From the NCBI GenBank assembly GCA_024643725.1, contig JAHEMJ010000015.1, forward strand, positions 186,001 to 250,000: a stretch of 64,000 nucleotides of DNA. The letters run 5' to 3'. Under the pieces are notes generated by a model. That model saw nothing but the letters and a program-made list of their open reading frames with translations. It ran no database searches and was not told the origin of the DNA. The DNA is from Crocinitomicaceae bacterium (lineage in GTDB: Bacteria; Bacteroidota; Bacteroidia; Flavobacteriales_D; Crocinitomicaceae). Positions 45,356-56,104 of the stretch are shown one piece after another. A program made the translations under genes and the position numbers. The first letter of the stretch is position 1. Each line of letters opens with the position of its first letter.

Positions 45356-46433
45356 CTACGGATTAATTATGGCAGGTGGCGTTGGTAGCCGCTTTTGGCC
45401 CATGTCCACCCCTCAAAAACCCAAACAATTTTTAGATGTATTGGGAATCGGAAAGTCTTTATTGAGATTGACTTTTGAACGCATGCAGAAATCCGTTCCA
45501 ACAGAGAACATTTACATTCTTACAAACACTTCCTACCGAGATTTGGTAAAGGAACAACTTCCTGAATTGAGTTTTGAGCAAATTCTGTGTGAACCGATGC
45601 GTAAAAACACGGCTCCTTGTATTGCCTACGCTGCAGCGAAAATTCATGCGAGTAATCCAGAAGCAACCTTGATCATTTCACCGTCGGATCATTTAATTGT
45701 CAATGAAACGCGCTTCCAAGAAATCATTTCTACGGCGATTTCGGTGGCGAATGAAAAACAACATTTGGTGACCTTGGGTATTGAACCAAGTCGTCCAGAT
45801 ACGGGATACGGATACATTGAATTCGACTTGAACAGCGGCGTTCAAAAAGGAGCGGCAACTGAAGTCATTCAATTCCGCGAAAAACCAAACCTAGAAACAG
45901 CACAGCAATTTATTGCGGCAAAGAATTTTTATTGGAATGCAGGAATCTTCGTTTGGAGAGCGGATGTCATTTTGAACGCATTAAAATCTTTCCAACCAGT
46001 TTTGCACGACATTTTTATGTCGGATATTAGTGCTTACGGTACAACACACGAAGCAGATTTTCTTTACAATGCGTTCAATCAATGTGAAGATATTTCCATC
46101 GATTTCGCTGTAATGGAACACGCTAAAAATGTGTCCGTTGTATTGTCCGATTTCGATTGGAGCGACCTTGGGACTTGGGGTAGTTTAACGGAGCATTTAC
46201 CGAAAGATCATGCTGAAAATTCGATCATTGGTGACAATGTATTTGCGTTTGATTCAAGTAATTGCTTGGTCAATGTACCGAAAGACAAATTGGTTTTATT
46301 GGATGGATTAAACGATTACATCGTTGTTGAATCAGATCATATGTTGATGATTCTCAAATCATCCAATGAGCAAGAATTGAAAAATTACTTGAAAGTACTA
46401 GAAACGAATCGTCCTGAATTCTTCGAAAAATAA
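45342..46433 (+). CDS. manC: Mannose-1-phosphate guanylyltransferase
   Basis: Makes GDP-mannose from mannose-1-phosphate and GTP for surface glycans. 363 residues from MSTNNYGLIMAGGVGSRFWP, with the nucleotidyltransferase loop GGVGSRFWPMSTPQKPKQF, the product motif PDTGYGYIE and late FDWSDLGTWGSL. It has the GT-A core and short beta-helix end but no fused phosphomannose isomerase. It overlaps the SprT-like gene by 14 nt and the dus gene by 1 nt, so the three form one unit. A TATCTTTGC inside the upstream gene (45266-45274) could be an internal promoter. Confidence 0.93.
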   Translation: MSTNNYGLIMAGGVGSRFWPMSTPQKPKQFLDVLGIGKSLLRLTFERMQKSVPTENIYILTNTSYRDLVKEQLPELSFEQILCEPMRKNTAPCIAYAAAKIHASNPEATLIISPSDHLIVNETRFQEIISTAISVANEKQHLVTLGIEPSRPDTGYGYIEFDLNSGVQKGAATEVIQFREKPNLETAQQFIAAKNFYWNAGIFVWRADVILNALKSFQPVLHDIFMSDISAYGTTHEADFLYNAFNQCEDISIDFAVMEHAKNVSVVLSDFDWSDLGTWGSLTEHLPKDHAENSIIGDNVFAFDSSNCLVNVPKDKLVLLDGLNDYIVVESDHMLMILKSSNEQELKNYLKVLETNRPEFFEK

Positions 46434-47440
46434 TGGTAAAAATCCGCGACATTGAATTAGGGGATTTCCCGCTTTTACTTGCTCCAATGGAAGATGTAAG
46501 TGATCCTCCGTTTCGTGCTTTATGCAAAAAACACGGTGCCGATTTAATGTATACGGAGTTCATTTCTTCGGAAGGACTGATTCGCGATGCAGCTAAAAGT
46601 GTTCAAAAATTAGACATTTTTGAATACGAGCGACCAATTGGCATTCAAATCTTTGGTTCGGATATCGAAAGCATGATTCAATGTGCTGAAATCATCGATC
46701 AAGTGCAGCCGGATTTATTGGACATTAATTATGGTTGTCCAGTGAAAAAAGTGGCTTGCAAAGGTGCTGGCGCTGGATTATTACAAGACATTCCTAAGAT
46801 GGTCCGAATGACGGAGGCAATTGTCAAATCAACGAAATTACCGGTAACGGTGAAGACTCGCTTAGGTTGGGACGATGACACAAAATATGTCGTTGAAACA
46901 GCAGAGCGACTTCAGGACATCGGCATCGAAGCGATTTCCATTCATGGTCGAACGCGCAAACAAATGTACAAAGGAGAAGCTGACTGGACCTTAATCGGTG
47001 AAGTGAAAAACAACTCCCGTATGCGCATTCCAGTTTTTGGAAACGGAGACATTGATTCTCCAGAAAAAGCAGTGGAATATAAAAACCGTTATGGTGTGGA
47101 TGGCATCATGATTGGACGTGCAAGTATTGGTTATCCTTGGGTATTCAACGAAATCAAACATTTCATGGCGACTGGAACACATTTGGCCTCACCGAGTATT
47201 CAAGACCGCGTTCAAGCATGTAGAGATCACTTGGAAATGAGCATCCAATGGAAAGGAATGCAACTTGGAATCAATGAAATGAAACGTCATTACACGAATT
47301 ATTTCAAAGGAATTTCACATTTCAAGGAATACCGCACGAAGTTGGTGTCTAGTTTCAATGTAGATGAAATCATGGAGATTTTACGCTACATCGATGAACA
47401 CGCAGATGAATTTCAATTCGCTCATCCGAACGAACTTTAA
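46433..47440 (+). CDS. dusB: tRNA-dihydrouridine synthase
   Basis: Flavin enzyme that reduces uridines in the tRNA D-loop. The 335 residues form a TIM barrel starting PLLLAPMEDVSDPPFRALC, with DINYGCPVKKVACKGAGAGLL carrying the catalytic Cys and VTVKTRLGWDD, and the GRTRKQMYKG and GNGDI loops binding FMN and phosphate. A helical RNA-binding domain follows. DusB is the commonest bacterial type in such contexts, but the class is not decided here. It overlaps convergent DUF4836-like gene by 4 nt. Confidence 0.9.
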   Translation: MVKIRDIELGDFPLLLAPMEDVSDPPFRALCKKHGADLMYTEFISSEGLIRDAAKSVQKLDIFEYERPIGIQIFGSDIESMIQCAEIIDQVQPDLLDINYGCPVKKVACKGAGAGLLQDIPKMVRMTEAIVKSTKLPVTVKTRLGWDDDTKYVVETAERLQDIGIEAISIHGRTRKQMYKGEADWTLIGEVKNNSRMRIPVFGNGDIDSPEKAVEYKNRYGVDGIMIGRASIGYPWVFNEIKHFMATGTHLASPSIQDRVQACRDHLEMSIQWKGMQLGINEMKRHYTNYFKGISHFKEYRTKLVSSFNVDEIMEILRYIDEHADEFQFAHPNEL

Positions 47441-48765
47441 ATCAGTTTATTTCTTCTAAAAATGCGACGTACTGGAATGTGCAAACTTCCGAAGACTTCG
47501 TGACGCGTCAAGGAATCGATGCTGAAGAAATATTTGGTCCCTTTGTTTGTCCATGTCACATGATTATTGGTACTTGGAACCAATTTCGGTGCTGAAGGAC
47601 CTGAATAAAATTGATAAATCGACCCGTTCTTTTTCAATTTTAACAAAGGTGAAAACAAGAAACGGAACTCCTCGCCTTCTTTTCTCAAAATACCTTTTCT
47701 CATTAATTTATTCAAAAAGACTTGTCCGTATTCATTCATGGAAATCAAAGCAGAATATGCCGGAATGAGAATCTCTTTTTCTCGAGAAACTTCTTGCTCG
47801 TTAAAGTCCTCATCCAAAACCGTTTCGATGTAACGCTCTTTTACTTTTTGCATTCCTCCCTCAATAAAACAGAGGTCGCCCGTCCAAGCTTGAATAAATT
47901 CCGCAAAAGGAAATCCGAATCGTTTACCGATTTTCGAGAATTGCACAAACATGGAATCCTCTTTGTTTTTCTTCAATTCTTCTATATCAAGGTGGACATC
48001 GATCATGCGTTGTGTCCCAATGGAAGACGGATAACTCATTGCATTTTCTTTGCGCTTAAAGTACAGCGGTTTTGTTTTCTTCAAGTAACTTTTCAATTTG
48101 AAACTAGAGGAATCACTGTCATGCGCAAACATCGCTGTTTCAATGCCCAATGATTTCAACTTCGCCCAATTCGAATAGATGACCAAATGTTCATTCTTGA
48201 ATTGTTTTTGCGCTAGGAATCGTTTCCAATCTTTGTGAACTCCGAGGTGTTGTGCACTTAGTACTTGCTCCAATACTGCTTTGAAATCATTTCCTTTGTA
48301 GAAGAACACATAACCATCGCCATAGTGCAAGTAGGATTTATCTTCTAAATTGTAATAGTATTTCTGGTCGTTGAATACAGAATCTGAAATATCCACGAAT
48401 TTCTTCAAACGCTCAATGCCACCCATAATTTTGGAACTATCCGTTAGATGCGCCATGGCTCCCCAATTGCCATTTTCGTTTCCAAAAAGGTAAATGTTTT
48501 GCTGAAGATCCAGTCCATACATTTTACCCTGTCCCAATAAAAACTCATACGTCGTAAAATCGCGCACAGCAATTTTATTGTATTGCAACATGCCATTGGT
48601 CTCTTTGGCTAGTTCCAAAATATTTGCTGTCGCAATAAAGTCTGCGGTTGGCAGGCGATCAATTAATCGCGGAGGCGTCGGTTTCTGAAAGAGGATGTTT
48701 TTCAAGAAAAGCACCAATCCCAGCGCACCTGCGAGTAATAAAAAAGTACTGATTTTACGAAACAC
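47437..48765 (-). CDS. DUF4836-like membrane-anchored protein, 442 aa
   Basis: Unknown function. It starts with a GTG at 48765 and has an N-terminal hydrophobic anchor (ISTFLLLAGALGLVLFLKNI). After it comes the short PTADFIATANILELAK pattern that resembles the opening of DUF4836 proteins and of the next-upstream neighbour, then alternating beta strands and YFKRKENAMSYPSSIGT. The two neighbours look like diverged paralogues. It starts 3 nt after its partner's stop and ends overlapping dus. Confidence 0.6.
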   Translation of the reverse strand: MFRKISTFLLLAGALGLVLFLKNILFQKPTPPRLIDRLPTADFIATANILELAKETNGMLQYNKIAVRDFTTYEFLLGQGKMYGLDLQQNIYLFGNENGNWGAMAHLTDSSKIMGGIERLKKFVDISDSVFNDQKYYYNLEDKSYLHYGDGYVFFYKGNDFKAVLEQVLSAQHLGVHKDWKRFLAQKQFKNEHLVIYSNWAKLKSLGIETAMFAHDSDSSSFKLKSYLKKTKPLYFKRKENAMSYPSSIGTQRMIDVHLDIEELKKNKEDSMFVQFSKIGKRFGFPFAEFIQAWTGDLCFIEGGMQKVKERYIETVLDEDFNEQEVSREKEILIPAYSALISMNEYGQVFLNKLMRKGILRKEGEEFRFLFSPLLKLKKNGSIYQFYSGPSAPKLVPSTNNHVTWTNKGTKYFFSIDSLTRHEVFGSLHIPVRRIFRRNKLI

Positions 48766-48768
48766 AGC

Positions 48769-50622
48769 TTACGGATTGAAGGTGGTCACTACGTAAATGG
48801 AATTAATCAAGTCCAACAAGTGTTTACCCGTTGCTTCGCTTCCTTCAAATGAATATTGCAAATTGAATTTGGTCATTTCATCGGTTGTTTTACTTGAGGT
48901 TAAATCGAATTGACCTGATTTTCCTTTTAAGGACTGAACGATTTCCTCTTGACGCGGATTCAACACTCCTGTAGGGAAACGATTTAAGGTTTCTGCAATG
49001 TCAACGTGTGCATACATGAATCCACTTTTCTTCGCTGCTTTTTTCTCTTTGCTTGAAATTGCTTTCGAAGCGTAACCATCGGCATGATTCACCGCTAAAT
49101 CTTCGTCGTTCGTAATGATGAACAAACCATTTGTATTGATGAAATAAAGAGGGGCTGAATCCAAAATGGCATTTTCAAATTTCCAATATGAACCCATATT
49201 TTTGAATTTAGATGTCAAGCGGCTCATGTGTTTCATGACTTTTTCAGGAATATCAGAGCGGTCAATCGAGAAGCCCATGGTGAAAATCGGCATATCCTCT
49301 TCTGCTTCAGCCTCACGTTCACCGTATTCAAACGTTTCTTCGTCGTAATAAAACTCAATTTTCTTCGTCTTGATTTTCTTGATTCCATTGAATGTCCCGA
49401 ACATACTTCCCTTGTACGTTCCGAAAAGTGCATCTTTGTTGACAAACTCGTTTAACAACTCAATGGTCAAGACGTTCATGGAGATTTGCGCGTTCTTCTC
49501 ATCAGATAAAATCGGCATGATGACTTTGTACGCTTGCTCGTATGCTTGACGCAAGTTAACGTTGTAGGTAAAGTAACCCGTGCTTGACTCTGGAATATAA
49601 TTCAACACGTTTTTGTCGAATTTGGAGTCATTCATTTCTTTGTAAATGGAACCGAGTTCTTTTCCGTAATGCGCTTCGACTTGAAACTCTACCAAATTAT
49701 CCTTTAGAACCAAATCTCCCAAAATAACATTGCCAGTATACAGCTCCTGAATATCCTGATACAAGGAAGGTAGCACTGTTTGGAAGTACCAAAGTCCTTG
49801 GGATTTTTCAAAATTTCGAGAATTGTCCAAGTAAAATGTACCAACTGCATCGTGCGACATTTGTTTTTCAAAGCGAACGTCCGTTGTATATAAATTTACG
49901 TTGTCTAAAAACAATTCTTTCATCAAACGCTCCAATTCGCGATCCTGTAAAATCGTTTGAACACTGTCACGCAGCTCATAATAATTCTTGACATTTGGAT
50001 CTTCGGTCGCTTCAGGTGATGAAATTTGTTCAATCGGCTCGTCTGGCACAAATTCCTCCTCATTCAGAATTTCCTCTTCCTCATCTTGATAATCATCAAA
50101 TAATTCATACGGCATTTCATTTCCTCGCGCATACCAAATGGAATCTGTCATTTGGTCGATGTATTCCATCGTCGGTTCAATGCGAACCAAAATGGCTGTA
50201 TTTTCCTTGATAATTAAATTATTGAAGAATGTTCCATACAATTCAACTCCTGGAAATGTGCCATCTAATTTTTGAAAGTCATCAAATACATCAAACAATT
50301 GCGCTTTATTTTTAACCCCAAACGTGAATCCTGAAATTTCGTTTTGATTGGTTTTCCCGTAAAATAAATTCAAGCGTTGATCGAAATCTATCCCTGCATC
50401 TTTTAACGTTTTTCCGGATGTCGAACCATCGAACAATTCCTGATGAACCTCCTCCATGAATTCGTAATTCACGAGGTCATCCATGGAAATTTTTTGCAAT
50501 AAACTGATGTTGTTGATGCTAAAAACCGTTACCGCGTCTTTGGGAATAAACAATTCGGATTTTTGTCCAAACAACATCGTGCTTGTCATCAGTGTTCCGA
50601 AGTAAATAAGTGCTTTTTTCAC
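48769..50622 (-). CDS. DUF4836 family exported protein, 617 aa
   Basis: Starts at a GTG (50622) giving the signal peptide MKKALIYFGTLMTSTMLFGQ. The mature part begins FIPKDAVTVFSINNISLLQK, the recurring I-P-x-x-A-x-x-V-x-x-x-N motif of DUF4836, and alternates hydrophobic beta strands with long helices. A very acidic insert (EEEEILNEEEFVPDEP, about 190-220) is unusual. Function unknown; probably periplasmic or outer-membrane attached. Co-transcribed with the 442-residue relative 3 nt downstream. Confidence 0.7.
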   Translation of the reverse strand: MKKALIYFGTLMTSTMLFGQKSELFIPKDAVTVFSINNISLLQKISMDDLVNYEFMEEVHQELFDGSTSGKTLKDAGIDFDQRLNLFYGKTNQNEISGFTFGVKNKAQLFDVFDDFQKLDGTFPGVELYGTFFNNLIIKENTAILVRIEPTMEYIDQMTDSIWYARGNEMPYELFDDYQDEEEEILNEEEFVPDEPIEQISSPEATEDPNVKNYYELRDSVQTILQDRELERLMKELFLDNVNLYTTDVRFEKQMSHDAVGTFYLDNSRNFEKSQGLWYFQTVLPSLYQDIQELYTGNVILGDLVLKDNLVEFQVEAHYGKELGSIYKEMNDSKFDKNVLNYIPESSTGYFTYNVNLRQAYEQAYKVIMPILSDEKNAQISMNVLTIELLNEFVNKDALFGTYKGSMFGTFNGIKKIKTKKIEFYYDEETFEYGEREAEAEEDMPIFTMGFSIDRSDIPEKVMKHMSRLTSKFKNMGSYWKFENAILDSAPLYFINTNGLFIITNDEDLAVNHADGYASKAISSKEKKAAKKSGFMYAHVDIAETLNRFPTGVLNPRQEEIVQSLKGKSGQFDLTSSKTTDEMTKFNLQYSFEGSEATGKHLLDLINSIYVVTTFNP

Positions 50623-50668
50623 AGGCAATTTTCAAATGAAATATGAAGCGAATTTAATCATTATCTCG

Positions 50669-51343
50669 TTAGTTTTTCGTCGAGATTAAATAGATTGTGT
50701 TTTCGAGTAAATCTTGGTTTTCTTTGATGCTATACGCACTCGCTTTCACCATGACTGCGGTTTTGCTTTTACTCAAGGTTCCTAAGGTATTATCGAACTT
50801 TTCAATGGGACGATCAAAACGCGTGATGGATGTATACGACCCTTCTTTTAACAACTCAAGATCATTGGATTTGTACGCTTTCACTTTCGCACGGGCAAAT
50901 GCCGGAATGGAGCGTTTCAATTTATTCCCATCCCAAGTAATCCAAATTTCGTCGGCCTCTGGACCGAGTTTATCCTTGGATACAGCCTCAATGGCATTTG
51001 CAAGTCCAGCCTGAAGTGACATGATGCTCGTAAAATCACACGAGAATTTCAAGATAAAATCGGTGTAGTTTTCTTCGATCACTACATTTGAAATTCCCGG
51101 TTGTGCATCCAGTATTTTTGCGAACTCCCCTACTTTCGCACTGATTTCTTGAATGCTTGGCACTTTCTTGCCGTCTAAACTATCCAAGGCAAGTATCGAA
51201 TTGACTTTCACCTTACTTGCGGACAAATTCACTTTGTAACGCAAGGTTCCAGAGCCATCGTTGTGCATGGTTAAATCATCGGAGATTTCGATGCACGAAA
51301 CCAAGGATAAAAACAAGACGAAGAGTAGGATAATTTTTTTCAC
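50669..51343 (-). CDS. Lipoprotein of unknown function, 224 aa
   Basis: Begins at a GTG; MKKIILLFVLFLSLVSC is a lipoprotein signal with Cys17. The mature protein opens IEISDDLTMHNDGSGTLRYK, a short beta sandwich of the kind seen in LppM-like proteins, followed by helices. Two conserved-looking stretches are FKFSCDFTSIMSLQAGLANA and SIPAFARAKVKAY. No enzymatic motif. It is 46 nt upstream of the DUF4836 protein and 31 nt downstream of the SRAP gene on the same strand. Confidence 0.65.
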   Translation of the reverse strand: MKKIILLFVLFLSLVSCIEISDDLTMHNDGSGTLRYKVNLSASKVKVNSILALDSLDGKKVPSIQEISAKVGEFAKILDAQPGISNVVIEENYTDFILKFSCDFTSIMSLQAGLANAIEAVSKDKLGPEADEIWITWDGNKLKRSIPAFARAKVKAYKSNDLELLKEGSYTSITRFDRPIEKFDNTLGTLSKSKTAVMVKASAYSIKENQDLLENTIYLISTKN

Positions 51344-51373
51344 GTCGGACTGAAATCAAATGTAGTGCCAAAA

Positions 51374-52084
51374 TTAATCAAATAGATTCGTTTGGCGCTT
51401 GCTCAAAGGCACAAATTCCTTGCGTATTTCTGGAACATTTGGCTCTTTGGACAAGATGAGTCGTTTTTCGATGGAAATTGCTTCCATTCGTTCGGATGGA
51501 AAACGTTGAGAAAGATCCCATTGCACCATTCCACTCAACCATTTTCCCTCCTGATCCTCACTTAAAATGAGCGGCATGCGCTTTTTCACGTTGTGAATTT
51601 CAGACATGAGTTCATTTGCTTCGCACGTCACGATGGTAAAGGTTTGTTCAAATGTTTGCGTTTGCGGATTCAACCAAGTATCAAATAATCCAGCAATGGA
51701 AAAAAGTTCCTGGTCTTTCACTTTGATCAAAAACGGTTCTCTGTTCGCTCCTTGTTTCTGCCATTCAAAAAAACCGGTTGACGGAACCAAACAATGCTGA
51801 CGATTCCACAGATGTTTGAATGAACTGCGTTCTTGCAGCGTTTCAATACGCGCATTCAGCGTTTTATTCGCTATTTCATCCGTATCATTGGACTTAAACC
51901 AATGTGGAATCAACCCCCATTTCATGGACTGTATGGATGTATCATTGGTGATGATACGCCAAGATGGATGAGAAAATCCAGACGCATAATAAATAGGGGT
52001 GTCAGGGATTAGCTCAGGGACAAGTTTTTTATATCGTTTGGCCAAATCAATGTTGACAGAAGTCGATGAATTTGCATAACACAT
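51374..52084 (-). CDS. SRAP (YedK/HMCES) DNA-abasic-site crosslinking protein
   Basis: Sensor and shield of abasic sites in single-stranded DNA, linking covalently to them through Cys2. Of 236 residues, the catalytic Cys2 follows the initiator Met (MCYANS), supporting this start; the Asn/Glu pocket is KTLNARIETLQERSSFKHLW, GFFEWQK supplies a glutamate, and the His is in HNVKKRMPLIL, an inserted form of the HxRMP motif. No lexA or SOS gene is adjacent. Confidence 0.93.
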   Translation of the reverse strand: MCYANSSTSVNIDLAKRYKKLVPELIPDTPIYYASGFSHPSWRIITNDTSIQSMKWGLIPHWFKSNDTDEIANKTLNARIETLQERSSFKHLWNRQHCLVPSTGFFEWQKQGANREPFLIKVKDQELFSIAGLFDTWLNPQTQTFEQTFTIVTCEANELMSEIHNVKKRMPLILSEDQEGKWLSGMVQWDLSQRFPSERMEAISIEKRLILSKEPNVPEIRKEFVPLSKRQTNLFD

Positions 52085-52131
52085 AAGCGAGATTGAAGAA
52101 TAAAGGTAAGAAATCGTAGATTTTAAGCAAC

Positions 52132-52155
52132 AAAAAAGCCACTCTTTCGAGTGGC
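52132..52155 (-). terminator. Second terminator after groEL
   Basis: Stem GCCACTC / GAGTGGC with a 4-nt loop; on the minus strand it is followed by six T. Confidence 0.7.
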
Positions 52156-52207
52156 CGTATATAGTCGTCTCTCGCTATCCGAATGAATCGGGAAGAAAGA
52201 AACGGAA

Positions 52208-52225
52208 AAGAGCCCGAAGGCTCTT
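52208..52225 (-). terminator. Hairpin just after groEL
   Basis: AAGAGCC / GGCTCTT stem with the tight loop CGAA, 7 nt beyond the groEL stop; the T stretch after it on the minus strand is interrupted. Confidence 0.55.
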
Positions 52226-52232
52226 ATAAATA

Positions 52233-53876
<1,644 letters not shown>

Positions 53877-53894
53877 TTAAGTTTGAAAGATTAA

Positions 53895-54170
53895 TTAAAA
53901 AATACCATAAATATCAGACTCTCTCATAATCAGAAAGTTCTTTCCATCAATTTTGATTTCTGTCCCAGCATACTGACCGTATAAAATAGAATCACCAACT
54001 TTTACTGACATTGGCTCATCTTTTTTTCCGGATCCAGCTGCTACAACAATTCCGCGCAATGGTTTTTCTTTTGCCGTATCTGGAATGATGATTCCACTTG
54101 CTGTTTTTTGCTCTGCTGGCGCAGGTTCTACCAGAACTCTGTCTGCCAAAGGTTTGAAATTTACTGACAT
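53895..54170 (-). CDS. groS: Co-chaperonin GroES
   Basis: Lid of the GroEL chamber. 91 residues starting [16 protein letters not shown], with the mobile loop [19 protein letters not shown] and the domain ending [17 protein letters not shown]. It is the first gene of the groESL operon, preceded by a good promoter and by the secG terminator. Confidence 0.97.
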   Translation of the reverse strand: MSVNFKPLADRVLVEPAPAEQKTASGIIIPDTAKEKPLRGIVVAAGSGKKDEPMSVKVGDSILYGQYAGTEIKIDGKNFLIMRESDIYGIF

Positions 54171-54201
54171 TATTTTAAGTTTAATTTGATTCGATTTTTA
54201 C

Positions 54202-54232
54202 CAATATTATGCCACTGAAGGAAAGCGGACAA
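54202..54232 (-). promoter_or_regulatory. Promoter for groESL
   Basis: Minus strand TTG (54232-54230), 20-nt gap, then TAATATTG (54209-54202), one mismatch to TAnnTTTG. No CIRCE inverted repeat (TTAGCACTC) is visible, so HrcA control is not supported. Confidence 0.5.
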
Positions 54233-54245
54233 TTTTTCGCTTTGG

Positions 54246-54285
54246 GACAAAAAAAATGTCAGCATGCGTGACATACTGACATTTT
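54246..54285 (-). terminator. Terminator after secG, before groESL
   Basis: AAAATGTCAG / CTGACATTTT stem around a 13-nt loop; on the minus strand it runs into eight T, separating the miaB-secG operon from groESL. Confidence 0.75.
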
Positions 54286-54306
54286 ACATTCATTATTTTG
54301 TAAGGA

Positions 54307-54603
54307 CTATTTATTTCCTTGAGCCGGAGCTTGTCCTTGACCTTGTTGTGTTTGTTGTGGTTGAGCAACTGGTTTTGCTGCTTTTGGTTGACGAATGGTC
54401 ATCACCAAACTCACTAATACGATTGTTGCTGCAAGACCCCAAGTCATTTTATCAATTAACTCATTTGTTTTTTGAACACCACCCAATTGTGATGGCGAAC
54501 CGAAATCAGAACTCAAGCCCCCACCTTTGGGATTTTGAACGTAAACAACTAAAATCAACAAGATACTTGCTGCAATGATAAGTATAGATAATAATAAATC
54601 CAT
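54307..54603 (-). CDS. secG: Preprotein translocase subunit SecG
   Basis: Small accessory membrane subunit of the Sec translocon. 98 residues with two hydrophobic spans (LLLSILIIAASILLILVVYV and ATIVLVSLVMTI) joined by the conserved NPKGGGLSSDFG loop, and a Gln/Pro-rich cytoplasmic tail. It is the last gene of the miaB-to-secG operon, 2 nt after the preceding gene. Confidence 0.93.
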   Translation of the reverse strand: MDLLLSILIIAASILLILVVYVQNPKGGGLSSDFGSPSQLGGVQKTNELIDKMTWGLAATIVLVSLVMTIRQPKAAKPVAQPQQTQQGQGQAPAQGNK

Positions 54604-54605
54604 GA

Positions 54606-55595
54606 TTAAGAATTAAGTTTTCTCTTTAAATTTCTAATTTGGCTTGCAAAGAAACTCTTTTTTTCCGGAAAAGACAAACTTAATTGCTCATAAACTTGAA
54701 TTGCCTTATTAATATTTCCTTGTAAGGCAAATATTTGAGCAAGTGTTTCGCTCACAGGCATGGCATTTTCACTAACACTTTCCTTTGCTTTTTTCAACGG
54801 TGAATAGAATTCCTTTTTCGGTTTTTCAAAATGGTAGAAACTCGGTTTTTTCTCAACTTCAGACTCTTCTTCGTGTTTTCCATCGAGAATTTCACCCATT
54901 TTTAACCAATCTGTGAAGGTTTTCGGTTCATCACGAACAATGGTTTTGTTCGGCATAATCTCCTCCACTTCTTGTTCTACTTCCTCACTGTGAATGCTGA
55001 GGTCCTCATTCGCTAATTCTTCTTTCACATCTGGATAAGCCATTTGCAAATAGGATGAGCCAATCACCGCAGACTGAATCAAGGCTTCAACTTCCGGTTC
55101 GGAGTCCAATTGATGTGGGATATTCAGCGGCAATGCTTCTTCCTCCTCCACTTCAGGAATCAGATTCAACGGAGCCTCCTCTAACGCAACGTGGGTAGAT
55201 GCTTCGATTTGTTCATTTACCACTTCAAGCTCCTGTTCGATTTCGCTCTGCACCGTTTCTTCAGACTCTTCCAACACCGGCAACTTTATTTCTTGCTCCA
55301 CGGCTATTTCGACCCTGACCTCATCCGGGGTCCGCTGAACGACGTCCTCATTCTGTTTCGCGCTTTCTGTTAAAAAGCCATATAACAATTCCCGATTTGG
55401 AATTTGATAAGCAAACTTCTCTAATTGCGAATTGAAGCGCAAATCTTGGTCATTCGCTAACGACTTTAAATACAAAGTAACAAGACTGGACGAGTATGGA
55501 TATAATTCCATCAGTTCTTTCAACTCAGGCAAATGCTGTGTGGAACAACTATTCAAATCCTTCATTTGAAGGTGTATGGAATCACGATTCAGCAT
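54606..55595 (-). CDS. TPR-like protein with acidic linker, 329 aa
   Basis: The N-terminus (residues 1-90) resembles a helical domain seen in flavobacterial cytoplasmic proteins (QMKDLNSCSTQHLPELKELM), followed by a long acidic, Glu/Pro-rich, probably disordered middle (about 100-265), and a C-terminal TPR (PVSETLAQIFALQGNINKAI to LSFPEKKSFFASQIRNLKRK). No signal peptide. Function unknown; its place between lptE and secG suggests an envelope-assembly role. The ATG overlaps the lptE stop by 1 nt. Confidence 0.7.
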   Translation of the reverse strand: MLNRDSIHLQMKDLNSCSTQHLPELKELMELYPYSSSLVTLYLKSLANDQDLRFNSQLEKFAYQIPNRELLYGFLTESAKQNEDVVQRTPDEVRVEIAVEQEIKLPVLEESEETVQSEIEQELEVVNEQIEASTHVALEEAPLNLIPEVEEEEALPLNIPHQLDSEPEVEALIQSAVIGSSYLQMAYPDVKEELANEDLSIHSEEVEQEVEEIMPNKTIVRDEPKTFTDWLKMGEILDGKHEEESEVEKKPSFYHFEKPKKEFYSPLKKAKESVSENAMPVSETLAQIFALQGNINKAIQVYEQLSLSFPEKKSFFASQIRNLKRKLNS

Positions 55596-56104
55596 TACCA
55601 GTTACTTAACAATTTATTGATTAAATCTTGAACCATTTGAACTGAAATGTCCTCGAACAGTTTATTTTCCACTTCCGATAAATTGGTCCCTGCATTAAAA
55701 TCCGCAAATCGCGTACTGGTCAGGATCCATTGTTCTTCCTTGGGTTTTTTAATGGAAATGTTCATTTGAACCGTCATTGTTAAACGGTTTTGCGATGCGT
55801 TGTCATTACCTTGTATCGCCAGAGGTTGAACATTGTACTGCGTAATTTTTCCATCGATGTTTACTTCACCGTTTCCAAAGGTCGTATTTAACAAAAGAGG
55901 CGTGTTATTTTGGACACCATCCTTCATTTTTTCGGATAACAAAGGAGCAAAATTCAAAGGACAAGTAGCCGCTTCAATTTCCAATGTTTTCAGGGTGAAG
56001 GTTTTCCACTCTTCGGGCATACCTCCTTTGTCCTTGAAGGAAAAGCTACTTGGCCAACAAGACCCTAAGAGTAATACCAATAAACCAAATAACAGGTTTC
56101 TCAT
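55595..56104 (-). CDS. lptE: LptE-like LPS-assembly lipoprotein
   Basis: A lipoprotein that would plug and assist LptD in inserting LPS at the surface. MRNLLFGLLVLLLGSC gives the lipidation Cys16; the remaining 150 residues form the alpha/beta fold with a long variable middle (NNTPLLLNTTFGNGEVNIDG) typical of the Bacteroidota LptE group. Its context between a sigma54 activator and secG is the usual setting in this phylum. It begins directly after the activator's stop. Confidence 0.85.
   Translation of the reverse strand: MRNLLFGLLVLLLGSCWPSSFSFKDKGGMPEEWKTFTLKTLEIEAATCPLNFAPLLSEKMKDGVQNNTPLLLNTTFGNGEVNIDGKITQYNVQPLAIQGNDNASQNRLTMTVQMNISIKKPKEEQWILTSTRFADFNAGTNLSEVENKLFEDISVQMVQDLINKLLSNW

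Noticed and set aside
51560..51600. HNVKKRMP instead of HDRMP in the SRAP protein
   Set aside because: A longer loop before the conserved RMP; Cys2 and the glutamate pocket remain, so activity is not in doubt.
54171..54260. CIRCE operator for groESL
   Set aside because: No TTAGCACTC-N9-GAGTGCTAA inverted repeat is present upstream of groES.
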